Source: Rhodocyclales bacterium (GTDB taxonomy: Bacteria > Pseudomonadota > Gammaproteobacteria > Burkholderiales > Rhodocyclaceae). Taken from it: a stretch of DNA of 64,000 bases. Positions 1 to 12,359 of the stretch are shown piece by piece (position 1 is the first letter of the stretch; each line of letters opens with the position of its first letter). The stretch is taken from assembly GCA_016177805.1 (NCBI GenBank), contig JACOUN010000067.1, forward strand, positions 1 to 64,000, read 5' to 3'. Under the pieces are notes generated by a model, which saw nothing but the letters and a program-made list of their open reading frames with translations, ran no database searches and had not been told where the DNA came from. Both the position numbers and the translations under genes were made by a program.

Positions 1-1
1 G

Positions 2-994
2 CTGCGCCACGCGGTGTTTCTGCTGGCCGGCATCGTCGCCAGCCTGGTGGCGTTCCGCATCTCGCTGCGCCAGTGGCAACAGCTCGCGCCGTGGCTGTTC
101 ATGACCGGGCTGGTGTTGCTGATCGTGGTGCTGATTCCGGGATTGGGGCGCGAGGTCAACGGCGCGCAGCGCTGGTTGCCGTTCGGCCCGGTCAACCTGC
201 AGCCATCCGAGTTGATGAAGCTGTTCGTGACCCTGTATGCCGCCGACTACACGGTGCGCAAGCTGCCCGACATGAACAGCTTCTGGCGCGGGTTTGCGCC
301 GATGGCGGCGATGGTGCTGTCGGTCGGTTGCCTGTTGCTGCTGGAGCCGGACTTCGGGGCGTTCGTCGTGATCGCCGCGATTGCCTTCGGCGTGATGTTC
401 ATCGGCGGGATCAATGTGCGCATCTTCGCCTTGCTCGCGACCGTGGCGGTGATCGGTTTCATCCTGTTGATCTGGCTGTCACCGTACCGCCGCGACCGTA
501 TTTTCGGATTCATGGACCCGTGGCAGGACGCCTATGGACGCGGCTACCAGCTCTCGCATGCGTTGATTGCGTTCGGACGCGGCGAGTGGTTCGGGGTCGG
601 GCTGGGCGGCAGCGTGGAAAAACTGTTCTACCTGCCCGAGGCACACACCGACTTCCTGCTGGCGGTGATCGCCGAGGAGCTCGGCTTTGCCGGGGTGGTG
701 GTAGTGGTCGCGCTGTTCGCGATGCTGATCCAGCGCGCCTTCGCGATCGGGCGCGAGGCCATCAACCTGGAACGCTACTTCTCCGGCCTGGTCGCGATGG
801 GGGTGGGGCTGTGGCTGGGGGTGCAGTCCTTCATCAATATGGGAGTGAACATGGGGCTGCTCCCGACCAAGGGGCTGACCCTGCCGCTGATGAGTTTCGG
901 CGGTTCGGCGCTGATCGCCAATTGCGTGGCGCTGGCGATCCTGTTGCGCGTCGACTGGGAAGTTCGCCAGATGCAGCGGGGGGCGAGTGTATGA
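2..994 (+). CDS. ftsW: FtsW, septal peptidoglycan polymerase (5' truncated)
   Basis: SEDS-family inner-membrane protein that polymerises lipid II at the division septum with FtsI. The reading frame is open from the first complete codon at position 2, so the N-terminus lies outside the window; about 330 residues are present. Visible hallmarks are many hydrophobic segments, the periplasmic stretch [15 protein letters not shown], the QPSELMKL motif, the conserved [20 protein letters not shown] segment, and the C-terminal [19 protein letters not shown]. The stop overlaps the murG start (ATGA), as is usual in the dcw cluster. The family assignment is secure; only the start is missing. Confidence 0.95.
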   Translation: MRHAVFLLAGIVASLVAFRISLRQWQQLAPWLFMTGLVLLIVVLIPGLGREVNGAQRWLPFGPVNLQPSELMKLFVTLYAADYTVRKLPDMNSFWRGFAPMAAMVLSVGCLLLLEPDFGAFVVIAAIAFGVMFIGGINVRIFALLATVAVIGFILLIWLSPYRRDRIFGFMDPWQDAYGRGYQLSHALIAFGRGEWFGVGLGGSVEKLFYLPEAHTDFLLAVIAEELGFAGVVVVVALFAMLIQRAFAIGREAINLERYFSGLVAMGVGLWLGVQSFINMGVNMGLLPTKGLTLPLMSFGGSALIANCVALAILLRVDWEVRQMQRGASV

Positions 995-2061
995 AGACCC
1001 TGATGGTCATGGCCGGCGGCACGGGCGGGCACATCTTCCCCGGCATTGCGGTGGCCGAGGCGTTGCGCGAGCGCGGCTGGCGCATCGTCTGGATGGGCAA
1101 TCCGGCGGGCATGGAAGCGCGCATCGTGCCGGCGCGGGGCTACGACATGGCGTGGGTAAGCTTCTCGGCCCTGCGTGGCAAGGGGGTGACGCGCGCGCTG
1201 TTGCTTCCGCTCAACCTGCTCAGGGGCTTCTGGCAGGCACTGCGTGAATTGCGCCGCGTGCGCCCCGACGCGGTGCTGGGCATGGGCGGCTACGTCACCT
1301 TTCCGGGCGGCATGATGGCGGCGCTGATCGGCCGCCCGCTGCTGGTGCACGAACAGAACGCCATCGCGGGCCTGGCCAACCGGGTGCTGGCCCGTGTTGC
1401 CGATCGGGTACTGACGGGCTTTCCCGACACGCTCAAGGGGGCGCAATGGGTTGGCAACCCGGTGCGTGCCGAGATTGCCGCCGTTGCGCCGCCGGCACAA
1501 CGCTTTGCCGGACGCAGCGGGCCTTTGCGCCTGCTGGTGGTGGGTGGCAGCCTGGGCGCGACCGCGCTCAACCAGGTGGTGCCGCAGGCGCTGGCACGCA
1601 TCGGCGCCGATGTGCGGCCGCTGGTCACCCATCAGGCGGGGGAGAAGCAGATCGACGGATTGCGCCAGGCCTACCATGCGGCGGGTGTCGACGGCGAGTT
1701 GCTGCCGTTCATCGAGGACATGGCCGGGCGCTACGCCGAGGCCGATCTGGTGATCTGCCGGGCCGGGGCGCTGACCGTGGCCGAACTGGCGGCGGTGGGA
1801 GCGGCGAGCCTGCTGGTGCCGTTTCCGCTGGCGGTGGATGACCACCAGACGCGCAACGCGGGGTTTCTCGCCGACCGCGACGCGGCCTATCTGCTGCCTC
1901 AGTCCGAGCTTGACGCCGAACGGCTGGCGGGCATACTCGCGGGCCTCGATCGCGCGCGACTGCTGACCATGGCGGAGCGCGCGCGCGAATTGGCGCGGCC
2001 CGATGCCGCGGTTACGGTTGCACAGGCCTGCGAAACGCTCGCAGGCGGGACAGAAGGATGA
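991..2061 (+). CDS. murG: MurG, UDP-GlcNAc:lipid I N-acetylglucosaminyltransferase
   Basis: Transfers GlcNAc from UDP-GlcNAc to lipid I to make lipid II on the cytoplasmic face of the inner membrane. The 356-residue product has the typical GT28 length. It starts [18 protein letters not shown], with the first glycine-rich loop (GGTGGH) at residues 9-14. It later shows the LVVGGSLGA loop that opens the C-terminal Rossmann domain and the [10 protein letters not shown] donor-binding segment. The ATG overlaps the ftsW stop by four bases, implying translational coupling. A longer open frame upstream is an out-of-frame read through ftsW and is not the gene. Confidence 0.97.
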   Translation: MKTLMVMAGGTGGHIFPGIAVAEALRERGWRIVWMGNPAGMEARIVPARGYDMAWVSFSALRGKGVTRALLLPLNLLRGFWQALRELRRVRPDAVLGMGGYVTFPGGMMAALIGRPLLVHEQNAIAGLANRVLARVADRVLTGFPDTLKGAQWVGNPVRAEIAAVAPPAQRFAGRSGPLRLLVVGGSLGATALNQVVPQALARIGADVRPLVTHQAGEKQIDGLRQAYHAAGVDGELLPFIEDMAGRYAEADLVICRAGALTVAELAAVGAASLLVPFPLAVDDHQTRNAGFLADRDAAYLLPQSELDAERLAGILAGLDRARLLTMAERARELARPDAAVTVAQACETLAGGTEG

Positions 2062-2068
2062 TTACGGG

Positions 2069-3484
2069 ATGAAGCACAAGGTCAAGCATCTGCACTTTGT
2101 CGGCATCGGCGGCGCCGGGATGAGCGGCATCGCCGAGGTCATGCTCAACCTGGGCTACGCAGTCAGTGGTTCGGACCTGGGTGACAGCGTCGCCACGCGC
2201 CGCCTGGCTTCGTTGGGCGCGCGAGTGGTGCGGGGGCACGCGGGCGAGAATGTCGCCAATGCCGACGCGGTGGTGATATCGACGGCGGTCCGCGCGGACA
2301 ACCCCGAGGTGCTGGCGGCGCGGGCGCGCAACGTGCCGGTGGTGCCGCGCGCGCAGATGCTGGCCGAGCTGATGCGGCTGAAGCAGGGCATCGCGATCGC
2401 CGGCACTCACGGCAAGACCACCACCACTTCGCTGACCGCGAGCATCCTCGCCGAAGGCGGGATGGACCCGACCTTCGTGATCGGCGGCCGACTCAACGCG
2501 GCCGGCGCCAATGCCCGCCTGGGCAAGGGCGACTTTCTGGTGGCCGAGGCGGACGAGTCGGACGCGTCTTTTCTGCTGCTGACCCCGGTGATCTCGGTGG
2601 TGACCAATATCGACGCCGATCACATGGATACCTACGGGCATGATTTCGGCCGGCTCAAGCAGGCTTTCATCGATTTCCTGCAGCATCTGCCGTTCTACGG
2701 GGTGGCGGTGCTGTGCGCGGATGACCCGCACGTGCGCGCCATCATGCCGTCGGTGCCGAAACAGATCGTGCGCTACGGTCTGTCCCCGGATGCCAACATC
2801 CGCGCCGAGAACATCGTGGCCGAGCATGGCCGCATGCGTTTCGACGTGGTGCGGGTCAACGGCAGCGTCAGCCGCCTGCCCATCGTACTGAACCTGCCGG
2901 GGGTGCATAACGTACTGAACGCGCTCGCGGCGATCGCGGTGGCGACCGAAGTCCAGGTGTCCGACGACGCCATCATCAAGGCGTTGGGCGAGTTTCGCGG
3001 GGTTGGGCGGCGCTTCCAGCAGTATGGCGAAGTCGCGATCAGTGCTACCGATGGCGGCACGAGCGGCAGCTACACCCTGGTGGACGACTACGGCCATCAT
3101 CCGGTCGAGATGGCGGCGACCCTCGCCGCCGCGCGTGGCGCTTATCCGGGGCGCCGCCTGGTGCTGGTGTTCCAGCCGCATCGCTACTCGCGTACCCGTG
3201 ACTGCTTCGAGGATTTCGTACAGGTGCTGTCCACCGTCGATGTGCTGCTGCTGAGCGAGGTCTATGCCGCTGGCGAGGCTCCGGTGGTGGCCGCCGATGG
3301 TCGCACTCTGGCGCGCGCGCTGCGCATGGCGGGCAAGATCGAGCCTATCTTCGTCGAGGACATTGCCGCGATGCCCGAGGCGCTCGCCGCCATCGTCCAG
3401 GATGGCGACGTGGTGATCACGATGGGGGCCGGATCGATAGGCAATCTGCCTGGCCGGCTGGCACAGGTGGAGGAGCCGAAATGA
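2069..3484 (+). CDS. murC: MurC, UDP-N-acetylmuramate--L-alanine ligase
   Basis: Adds L-Ala to UDP-MurNAc, the first Mur ligase step, in the cytoplasm. The 471-residue protein opens with the dinucleotide-like fold signature [16 protein letters not shown]. It carries the ATP-binding P-loop GTHGKTTT at about residues 112-119, then the EADESDASF segment and [11 protein letters not shown], all Mur-ligase landmarks. The ATG at 2069 is chosen because the protein then starts [10 protein letters not shown] as in homologues; an earlier in-frame extension would overlap murG. The gap to murG is 7 bases and the stop overlaps the ddlB start (ATGA). Confidence 0.97.
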   Translation: MKHKVKHLHFVGIGGAGMSGIAEVMLNLGYAVSGSDLGDSVATRRLASLGARVVRGHAGENVANADAVVISTAVRADNPEVLAARARNVPVVPRAQMLAELMRLKQGIAIAGTHGKTTTTSLTASILAEGGMDPTFVIGGRLNAAGANARLGKGDFLVAEADESDASFLLLTPVISVVTNIDADHMDTYGHDFGRLKQAFIDFLQHLPFYGVAVLCADDPHVRAIMPSVPKQIVRYGLSPDANIRAENIVAEHGRMRFDVVRVNGSVSRLPIVLNLPGVHNVLNALAAIAVATEVQVSDDAIIKALGEFRGVGRRFQQYGEVAISATDGGTSGSYTLVDDYGHHPVEMAATLAAARGAYPGRRLVLVFQPHRYSRTRDCFEDFVQVLSTVDVLLLSEVYAAGEAPVVAADGRTLARALRMAGKIEPIFVEDIAAMPEALAAIVQDGDVVITMGAGSIGNLPGRLAQVEEPK

Positions 3485-4395
3485 CCCACATGTACGGCAA
3501 GGTCGCGGTGCTGCTGGGCGGTGATTCGGCCGAGCGCGAGGTGTCGCTGATGTCGGGTAGCGCGGTGCTCGAAGCCCTGCGCGGCGCGGGCGTGGATGCG
3601 CATCCGTTCGACCCGGCCGAACAGGATCTGCACCGGCTCAAGGAAGAAGGCTATGCGCGCGCCTTCATCGCGCTGCACGGTCGCGGTGGTGAGGACGGCA
3701 CGGTGCAGGGCATGCTGGAACTGATGCGTATCCCGTACACCGGCAGCGGCGTGATGGCTTCGGCGTTGTCGATGGACAAGTGGCGCACCAAGATGATCTG
3801 GGCCGCGTGCGGGCTGCCCACGCCGCGCTACGCCATCCTTGACCAGGGCAGCGACTGGGATGCGGTGGTGCGCGAGCTGGGCTTGCCGATCTTCGTCAAG
3901 CCGGTGCACGAAGGCTCCAGCATGGGCGCGACCAAGGTCACCGAGGCCGGGCAGCTCGAAGCGGCGTGGCAACTGGCGGCGCGCTACGACAGCCTGGTCA
4001 TAGCCGAAGAGTTCATCAGCGGCGCCGAGCTGACCGCGCCTTTCCTGGGTGACAGGGTGTTGCCGCTGATCCGGATCGAGGCGCCGGGCGGCAATTACGA
4101 CTATCAGAACAAGTATTTCACCGACGTGACGCAATACCACTGCCCGTGCGGCCTGCCTGAAGCCCAGGAGCAGGCGCTGCAGGCCATGATCATGCAGAGC
4201 GCGAAGGTGCTGGGGTGCCGTGGCTGGGGTCGCGCCGACCTGATCCTGACCGATGACGGACGCCCCTGGCTGCTGGAGATGAATACCGCACCCGGCATGA
4301 CCGGCCATTCGTTGGTGCCGATGTCGGCGCGGGTGGCGGGGTTGAGCTTCACGGCGTTGTGTCTGGAAATTCTGGCGGGAGCGAGCCTTGGCTGA
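3481..4395 (+). CDS. ddlB: DdlB, D-alanine--D-alanine ligase
   Basis: ATP-grasp enzyme that joins two D-alanines for the pentapeptide stem. The product is 304 residues, normal for the dcw-encoded DdlB class. It shows [20 protein letters not shown] at the N-terminus, the [14 protein letters not shown] segment, the ATP-grasp [12 protein letters not shown] loop, and the C-terminal [13 protein letters not shown], which supplies metal and phosphate ligands. The position between murC and ftsQ, with overlapping stop and start codons on both sides, fits co-translation in the dcw operon. Confidence 0.97.
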   Translation: MTHMYGKVAVLLGGDSAEREVSLMSGSAVLEALRGAGVDAHPFDPAEQDLHRLKEEGYARAFIALHGRGGEDGTVQGMLELMRIPYTGSGVMASALSMDKWRTKMIWAACGLPTPRYAILDQGSDWDAVVRELGLPIFVKPVHEGSSMGATKVTEAGQLEAAWQLAARYDSLVIAEEFISGAELTAPFLGDRVLPLIRIEAPGGNYDYQNKYFTDVTQYHCPCGLPEAQEQALQAMIMQSAKVLGCRGWGRADLILTDDGRPWLLEMNTAPGMTGHSLVPMSARVAGLSFTALCLEILAGASLG

Positions 4396-5221
4396 ACGCC
4401 GCGACCCTTCCATGCGCAAGCGTGCCGCGTCGTTCGGCGGCGCGCGGCCGCGCGGCCGCGAAACGCTGGGGCTGTGGCATCGCCCGGCGCTGCTGGACCT
4501 GGTGTCGGACCTGTTGATCGGCTTTGCGCTGGTGGCAACCGCCTATGCGGTGGTGGTGTGGGTGTTGAACCGGCCGCTGTTCCCGGTGCGCGAAGTGATC
4601 GTCACGACGCCGCCGGCACAGGTCACCACGGCGCAGATCGAGTTTGCGGCGCGCTCCGCGATACACGGCAATTTCTTCTCGGTGAGCCTGGAGGACGTGC
4701 GCCTCGCGTTCGAGAAGCTGCCGTGGGTGCGGCGTGCCGAAGTGCGCCGGAGCTGGCCTGATACGCTGGAGCTGCGCCTGGAAGAACATCAGGCGGTGGC
4801 CTACTGGCGGGTGCCCGACAGCGATGCGGTGCACCTGGTGAACCGCCAGGGCGAAGTCTTCATCGCCGCGAGCAATGCCGCGATGCCGGAATTTTCCGGT
4901 CCGCAGGGCACGGCGGGCTATTTGCTGGCACGTCATCGCGCGTACTCCGAGATGTTGGCGCCGCTGCAACGGCGCCTGACCGGGCTGTGGTTGTCGGCAC
5001 GCGAAGCGTGGCGTCTGCAGCTCGATGACGGAATGGTGATCGTGCTGGGGCGCGAGCAGGAACGGGCGCCGCTGGAACAGCGTCTGGCGCGATTCGTCGC
5101 TACCTGGCCACAGGCGCGGGAAAAGGTCGGGATGCAGGTCGCGGTCGCCGATCTGCGATATCCGCGCGGGTATGCACTCACCCCCGCGCCGCACGCTCAA
5201 GACTCAAAAGGGACGCAATGA
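4388..5221 (+). CDS. ftsQ: FtsQ, cell division protein
   Basis: Bitopic membrane protein of the FtsQ-FtsB-FtsL divisome complex. The 277-residue protein has a basic cytoplasmic N-terminus, one membrane segment (about residues 38-58), then the POTRA domain beginning [16 protein letters not shown], and the FtsQ beta domain with [25 protein letters not shown]. The TTG start at 4388 has a GGGAG sequence six or so bases upstream and overlaps ddlB by 8 bases; an ATG eight codons further in (4412) is the alternative start. The stop overlaps the ftsA start. Confidence 0.93.
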   Translation: MAERRDPSMRKRAASFGGARPRGRETLGLWHRPALLDLVSDLLIGFALVATAYAVVVWVLNRPLFPVREVIVTTPPAQVTTAQIEFAARSAIHGNFFSVSLEDVRLAFEKLPWVRRAEVRRSWPDTLELRLEEHQAVAYWRVPDSDAVHLVNRQGEVFIAASNAAMPEFSGPQGTAGYLLARHRAYSEMLAPLQRRLTGLWLSAREAWRLQLDDGMVIVLGREQERAPLEQRLARFVATWPQAREKVGMQVAVADLRYPRGYALTPAPHAQDSKGTQ

Positions 5222-6447
5222 GCAAGGAATACAAGGATCTGATCGTCGGTCTGGATATCGGCACATCGACCGTCACCTGCATGGTGGCGGAGACGCGTCC
5301 GGACGGACAGCTGAGCGTCGTGGGAATCAGCACCCACCCGATGAGCGGCCTCAAACGCGGGGTGGTGGTGAACATCGAGGCTACCGTGGATGCGATCTCG
5401 CGCGCCATCCAGGAAGCCGAGGTGATGGTCAACTACAAGATCCGCGACGTGTACACCGGCATCGCCGGGAGCCACATCAAGAGCTTCAACTCCAACGGCA
5501 TGGTCGCGATCAAGGACAAGGAAGTGACCCCGATGGACGTCGAGCGGGTCATCGAAGTCGCGCGCGCGATGCCGATCCCGGCCGAGCAGCAGATCCTCCA
5601 CATCCTGACTCAGGAATTCATCATCGACGGTCAGGGCGGCGTGCGCGAGCCGATAGGCATGAGCGGGGTCAAGCTCGAGGTCAAGGTGCACATCGTCACC
5701 GGCGCGGTGTCGGCGGCGCAGAACGTGGTCAAGTGCGTGCGCCGCTGCGGGCTGGAAGTGATGGACCTGATCCTGCAGCCGCTCGCGTCCAGCTACGCGG
5801 TGCTGACCGAGGACGAGAAGGAACTCGGGGTGTGCCTGATCGACATCGGCGGCGGTACCGCCGACATCGCGGTATTCACCCAGGGGGCGATCCGCCACAC
5901 CGCGGTGCTGCCCATTGCCGGTGACCAGATCACCAACGACATCGCGATGGCGCTGCGCACCCCGACCTCGGAAGCCGAGGAGATCAAGATCCGCTACGGC
6001 GTGGCCATGCACGTGATGGCCGATCCGCAGGAAATGATCGAGGTGCCGGGCGTGGGCGACCGCCCGCCGCGATCGCTGTCGCGCCAGCGCCTGGCCGACG
6101 TGATCGAGCCGCGCGTGTCCGAGCTGTTCGAACTGGTACAGGCTGAACTGCGGCGCAGCGGCTACGAAGAGTTGCTGTCGTCGGGCATCGTACTGTCGGG
6201 TGGCTCGTCAATGATGCGCGGCATGGTCGAACTGGGAGAGCAGGTATTCCACATGCCGGTGCGCGTTGGTTCGCCGCAGTACGACGGCCCGCTGGCCGAC
6301 GTGGTGTGCCAGCCTCACTACGCGACGGTGACCGGTCTGGTCATGGAAGGTGCGGCGCAGCGGCGCAGGGGCATTACCGCGCGCGAGACGCGCAACCTGC
6401 GTCAGGCCTTCGCCAAGATGAAATCGTGGTTCGAGAGGAATTTCTGA
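5218..6447 (+). CDS. ftsA: FtsA, actin-like divisome protein
   Basis: Actin/Hsp70-fold ATPase that tethers FtsZ to the membrane and recruits later division proteins. The 409-residue protein shows the phosphate-1 motif IVGLDIGTSTVTCMV near the N-terminus, the 1C-domain region following, the phosphate-2 motif CLIDIGGGTADIAVF, and the adenosine motif IVLSGGSSMMRGM. The C-terminus KMKSWFERNF is the amphipathic membrane-targeting helix. The ATG overlaps the ftsQ stop by four bases. It is followed by 138 bases without a gene before ftsZ. Confidence 0.97.
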   Translation: MSKEYKDLIVGLDIGTSTVTCMVAETRPDGQLSVVGISTHPMSGLKRGVVVNIEATVDAISRAIQEAEVMVNYKIRDVYTGIAGSHIKSFNSNGMVAIKDKEVTPMDVERVIEVARAMPIPAEQQILHILTQEFIIDGQGGVREPIGMSGVKLEVKVHIVTGAVSAAQNVVKCVRRCGLEVMDLILQPLASSYAVLTEDEKELGVCLIDIGGGTADIAVFTQGAIRHTAVLPIAGDQITNDIAMALRTPTSEAEEIKIRYGVAMHVMADPQEMIEVPGVGDRPPRSLSRQRLADVIEPRVSELFELVQAELRRSGYEELLSSGIVLSGGSSMMRGMVELGEQVFHMPVRVGSPQYDGPLADVVCQPHYATVTGLVMEGAAQRRRGITARETRNLRQAFAKMKSWFERNF

Positions 6448-6482
6448 GCGGCAGGCGATGCTCAGTCAATTTGAATGAATGC

Positions 6483-6534
6483 CTGTTGTTGTGCGTTATT
6501 TAGTAGTAGACTCGCGCGAAGATACTAAATAACG
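6483..6534 (+). promoter_or_regulatory. Candidate ftsZ promoter inside a perfect 12-bp inverted repeat
   Basis: Seen: arms CGTTATTTAGTA (6494-6505) and TACTAAATAACG (6523-6534) are perfectly complementary, with a 17-base spacer. Both are AT-rich in a very GC-rich region. A possible -10 box TAGACT (6507-6512) lies in the spacer, with weak -35 candidates CTGTTG (6483-6488) or TTGTTG (6486-6491). If real, transcription would start near 6519 and the repeat would straddle the promoter like an operator. The repeat is certain; promoter and operator roles are inference. Confidence 0.5.
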
Positions 6535-6585
6535 GTTAAGGCGGGGGTTCGGTGCGCAGTGTAGCTGTTATATGGAGGCGGAAAC

Positions 6586-7722
6586 ATGTTTGAAATCATG
6601 GAAAAAGAGCAGTCCGGCACGATCATCAAGGTGATCGGTGTAGGTGGCGCGGGCGGTAACGCCGTCGACCACATGATCCGGGAAGGTGTTCAGGGCGTCG
6701 ATTTCGTCGTCGCCAACACCGACGCGCAGGCGCTGCGACGCTGTCTCGCGCCGCACAAGGTGCAGCTCGGGTCGACCGGACTCGGTGCCGGTTCCAAGCC
6801 CGAGGCCGGGCGTGCCGCCGCGCAGGACACCCAGGACGCGATCGCCGCGGCGCTGGAAGGCGCGCACATGTGCTTCATCACCGGCGGCATGGGGGGTGGC
6901 ACCGGCACCGGCGCGGCGCCGGTGGTGGCCGAGATCGCCAAGCAGATGGGCATCCTGACCGTCGGTGTGGTGACCAAGCCGTTCGACTTCGAGAACCGCC
7001 TGCGCGTGGCCGAAAGCGGGGTCGAAGAGCTGACCCGCCATGTCGACTCGCTGATCATCGTCCTCAACGACAAGCTGCTTGAAGTCTATGGCGACGATGC
7101 CGGCTTCGAGGACTGCTTCCGTTCGGCCGACAACGTGCTGAAGAACGCGGTGGGCGGAATCGCCGAAATCATCAACGTGCCGGGGCTGGTCAACGTCGAT
7201 TTCCAGGACGTGCGCACCGCGATGGGCGAGATGGGCCGCGCGATGATGGGCTCGGCCGAGGCTTCTGGCATGGACCGCGCGCGCATCGCCGCCGAGCAGG
7301 CCGCCGTCAGCCCGCTGCTGGAAGGCACCGAACTGTCGGGCGCGCGCTGCGTGCTGATCAACATCACCGCCAGCCGTTCGCTCAAGATGTCCGAAGTGCG
7401 CGACGCGGTGAAAACCGTGCAGGCCTTTGCCGCCCCGGAAGCCTTCGTCAAGTACGGCACCGTGTTCGAAGAGTCGATGGAAGACCGCATCCGCGTGACC
7501 GTGGTCGCCACCGGGCTTGGGATGCCCGGCTCGGTGCGCCAGCCGGTGATGCAGGTGGTCAAGGGCACGGGTACCTACGGCCTCGGGAACGCTGGTCAGA
7601 TGAATGATCTCGATGTCCCGGCCGTGATCCGCAGCGGCCGTCGCACCACGGTCGAGGCGATGAGCGCCAACGGCATGGGTACATACGACATCCCGGCCTT
7701 CCTGCGCAAGCAGGCCGACTGA
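6586..7722 (+). CDS. ftsZ: FtsZ, tubulin-like division GTPase
   Basis: Forms the cytokinetic Z ring. The 378-residue protein carries the early glycine-rich IKVIGVGGAGGNAV segment, the tubulin signature GGGTGTG at residues 103-109, the NVDFQDVRT region of the T7 loop neighbourhood, and a C-terminal DIPAFLRKQAD tail, the peptide that binds FtsA and ZipA. The start ATG follows a TGGAGG ribosome-binding site. It is separated from ftsA by 138 bases holding a candidate promoter within a perfect inverted repeat, so it may be expressed partly independently of the upstream dcw genes. Confidence 0.98.
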   Translation: MFEIMEKEQSGTIIKVIGVGGAGGNAVDHMIREGVQGVDFVVANTDAQALRRCLAPHKVQLGSTGLGAGSKPEAGRAAAQDTQDAIAAALEGAHMCFITGGMGGGTGTGAAPVVAEIAKQMGILTVGVVTKPFDFENRLRVAESGVEELTRHVDSLIIVLNDKLLEVYGDDAGFEDCFRSADNVLKNAVGGIAEIINVPGLVNVDFQDVRTAMGEMGRAMMGSAEASGMDRARIAAEQAAVSPLLEGTELSGARCVLINITASRSLKMSEVRDAVKTVQAFAAPEAFVKYGTVFEESMEDRIRVTVVATGLGMPGSVRQPVMQVVKGTGTYGLGNAGQMNDLDVPAVIRSGRRTTVEAMSANGMGTYDIPAFLRKQAD

Positions 7723-7813
7723 AGCAATCCGTCCGGCTGCCCGCTGCGGGCGTCAGGTGTGGGCCGTCGCCTCCGGTCCGCGCCTGGCGCCCGTTTCTCT
7801 TATGGAGGCGCCC

Positions 7814-7903
7814 GTGGATGCGGTGCAGCGGCACGATGTGACGGAATCAAGACCGTTTCATCGTGGTAGACTCGCGTGTTATTCAACTGCAGGTGGACCA
7901 TGA
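7814..7903 (+). CDS. Possible 29-codon leader ORF coupled to lpxC (doubtful)
   Basis: A GGAGG sequence (7804-7808) sits five bases before a GTG (7814). This opens a short frame starting MDAVQRHDV and ending in a TGA that overlaps the lpxC start as ATGA (7900-7903). The 10-base string TATGGAGGCG around this Shine-Dalgarno sequence also precedes ftsZ. The peptide resembles nothing I recognise and could be chance. The candidate lpxC promoter lies inside it, so it would only be made from transcripts reading through from ftsZ. Confidence 0.2.
   Translation: MDAVQRHDVTESRPFHRGRLACYSTAGGP
7864..7876 (+). promoter_or_regulatory. Candidate extended -10 promoter of lpxC
   Basis: TGG-TAGACT (7864-7872) fits an extended -10 element (TGn plus a 4/6 match to TATAAT), placing a start near 7879, about 20 bases before the lpxC ATG. 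No convincing -35 is present. The 11-mer GTAGACTCGCG (7866-7876) also occurs at the candidate ftsZ promoter (6506-6516). Confidence 0.35.
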
Positions 7904-8820
7904 TCCGGCAGCGTACTGTCAAATCGCTGGTGAGCGCTTCTGGCGTCGGCTTGCACGGCGGCCGCAAGGTGCGCATCGTGCTGCGTCCGGCGGCGCCGGA
8001 TACCGGCATCGTGTTTCATCGCGTGGACCTGGATCCGCCGGTGAGTTTGCGCGCCGACCCCTATGCGGTGTGCGATACCCGCATGTGCTCGGGGCTGCAG
8101 GCCGGCGAGGGGGGTGCCAAGGTCGGCACGGTCGAACACCTGATGTCGGCCCTGGCTGGCTTGGGCATCGACAACCTGCACGTCGATGTCGATGCCCCCG
8201 AGATTCCGATACTCGACGGTAGCTCCGGCCCGTTCGTGTTTCTGCTGCGCTCGGCGGGACTGGAAGAACAGGCCGCGCCCAAGCGTTTCCTGCGGGTCAG
8301 GAAGGCGGTGGAAGTGAAGGACGGTGACAAGTGGGTCAGGCTGGAGCCGCATGACGGGTTCCGCCTCGCGTTCTCGATCGAGTTCAATCACCCCGCCATC
8401 GACAACACCTCGACCCAGGTCCGCGTCGATTTTGCCGAACATTCCTACGAGCGTGACGTGGCGCGTGCGCGCACCTTCGGTTTCATGCAGGACGTCGAGT
8501 TCATGCGTGCGAACGGGCTGGCGCTCGGCGGCAGTCTGGGCAACGCGATCGTGATGGACGAGTACCGCGTTCTCAATGCCGAAGGGCTGCGCTACAGCGA
8601 CGAATTCGTCAAGCACAAGGTGCTGGACGCCATCGGCGATCTCTATCTGTGCGGCCGTCCGCTGCTGGCGTCGTATAGCGCGCACAAGGCTGGCCACGCA
8701 ATGAACAACCAGTTGCTGCGCGAACTGTTGGAGGACCGCAGTGCCTGGGAGATCGTGACCTTCGACCAGCATGCCAACGCGCCGCTCGCGGTGCGCAACC
8801 AGTTCGCACTCGCATCGTGA
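7900..8820 (+). CDS. lpxC: LpxC, UDP-3-O-acyl-N-acetylglucosamine deacetylase
   Basis: Zinc enzyme that commits UDP-acyl-GlcNAc to lipid A synthesis. The 306-residue protein begins [21 protein letters not shown] as in homologues. The first zinc histidine is in [19 protein letters not shown], and the second zinc site is [13 protein letters not shown], which supplies His and Asp. FDQHANAP near the C-terminus holds another conserved active-site histidine. The ATG at 7900 is preceded by AGGTGG and is preferred over an in-frame upstream codon at 7876. Its place directly after ftsZ is the standard proteobacterial order. Confidence 0.97.
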   Translation: MIRQRTVKSLVSASGVGLHGGRKVRIVLRPAAPDTGIVFHRVDLDPPVSLRADPYAVCDTRMCSGLQAGEGGAKVGTVEHLMSALAGLGIDNLHVDVDAPEIPILDGSSGPFVFLLRSAGLEEQAAPKRFLRVRKAVEVKDGDKWVRLEPHDGFRLAFSIEFNHPAIDNTSTQVRVDFAEHSYERDVARARTFGFMQDVEFMRANGLALGGSLGNAIVMDEYRVLNAEGLRYSDEFVKHKVLDAIGDLYLCGRPLLASYSAHKAGHAMNNQLLRELLEDRSAWEIVTFDQHANAPLAVRNQFALAS

Positions 8821-8834
8821 CCTGACCGGCAGTG

Positions 8835-9020
8835 ATGCTGATCGTCAGACTGTTCGCGCTGTTCGTCGCCCTGGGTTTTGCCGGCTTGCTGGCCGCCTGG
8901 ATGATGACCGGCGATCCGGCCTATCGCAGCCGCGCGTTGCGTCTGCTGAAATGGGCGGCGCTGTTGTTGCTGTTGATCCTGTCGTTGTTCGCGCTCGAGC
9001 GCTTCGTCGGCCCGCTCTAA
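8835..9020 (+). CDS. Small hypothetical membrane protein with two hydrophobic segments
   Basis: Sixty-one residues (one more if the GTG at 8832 is used). It has two strongly hydrophobic stretches, about residues 3-24 (LIVRLFALFVALGFAGLLAAWM) and 37-55, split by a short basic hinge (YRSRALRLLKW). It lies 14 bases after lpxC on the same strand and faces dciA tail to tail. I do not recognise a named family. Length, hydrophobicity and gene spacing argue that it is a real small membrane protein; the function is unknown. Confidence 0.6.
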   Translation: MLIVRLFALFVALGFAGLLAAWMMTGDPAYRSRALRLLKWAALLLLLILSLFALERFVGPL

Positions 9021-9049
9021 TCTTTGGATCGACTCCTGAAGGGGCGCTC

Positions 9050-9487
9050 TCAGCGCTGCGCGCGACTGCGCTCTATCAGTGCCAACAGCGAAGCCCTGAG
9101 GGGTGCATCGGCGGGCAGGCTGTCGCTCAGCGCGGCCAGGCTGGCGCGGCCCGCATCCGACAATACGCGGTCGCTGCGCGGCGTCCGTTCCGGTTCCGGG
9201 TTGTCGACCGCGATCTTGACCTGGATGGTCGTGATCAAAACCCCGCGCGCGGCGAACTGCTCGATCAGGCGCGGTACGATCTGTTTGAGCCTGACTGCGG
9301 CAGCGCTGTTTTTCGCCAGCACCACCAGTGTCTCCCCCTTGAGGTTCGCCACCGAGCAGGTGTGCGAGAGCGGCTCGCCCAGCATGTCACCGAACAACGT
9401 CTGCAGGCGCAGCAGGCGCTGGGCATGGTCCTTGAGCCGCGCGAGCGCGTCGCCGCCGCCGAGAAAGCGCTGGAGTGGGGTGGTCAT
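9050..9487 (-). CDS. dciA: DciA-like protein (DUF721), replicative helicase loader candidate
   Basis: DUF721 proteins include DciA, which loads the DnaB helicase in bacteria lacking DnaC. The 145-residue product begins MTTPLQRFLGGGDALARLKDHAQRL and has the family's central pattern SHTCSVANLKGETLVVLAKNSAAAVRLKQIVP, then a short C-terminal extension. The ATG at 9487 is chosen because residues upstream in the open frame look non-coding and contain the region before secA. Location next to lpxC and secA on the opposite strand is a frequent proteobacterial arrangement. The family call is firm; the helicase-loading role is inferred from the family. Confidence 0.75.
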   Translation of the reverse strand: MTTPLQRFLGGGDALARLKDHAQRLLRLQTLFGDMLGEPLSHTCSVANLKGETLVVLAKNSAAAVRLKQIVPRLIEQFAARGVLITTIQVKIAVDNPEPERTPRSDRVLSDAGRASLAALSDSLPADAPLRASLLALIERSRAQR

Positions 9488-9625
9488 GGTTGTCGCAACA
9501 GGAGTACAGGTACGCAAGGTAGCACGTTCGTGGTGCAAGCAATAATCCTTGATTCCTCGGTATGCTAGGGCAAGCCAGAGCACCATGCTAAACTTGCCCA
9601 TTTGCCGAATCGACATCACTCATCC

Positions 9626-12346
<2,721 letters not shown>

Positions 12347-12359
12347 GACAGAGCCGACC

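Noticed and set aside
73-990. Plus-strand open frame upstream of and in frame with murG
   Set aside because: It reads through ftsW out of frame; murG is defined by the ATG at 991 overlapping the ftsW stop and by homology of its N-terminus.
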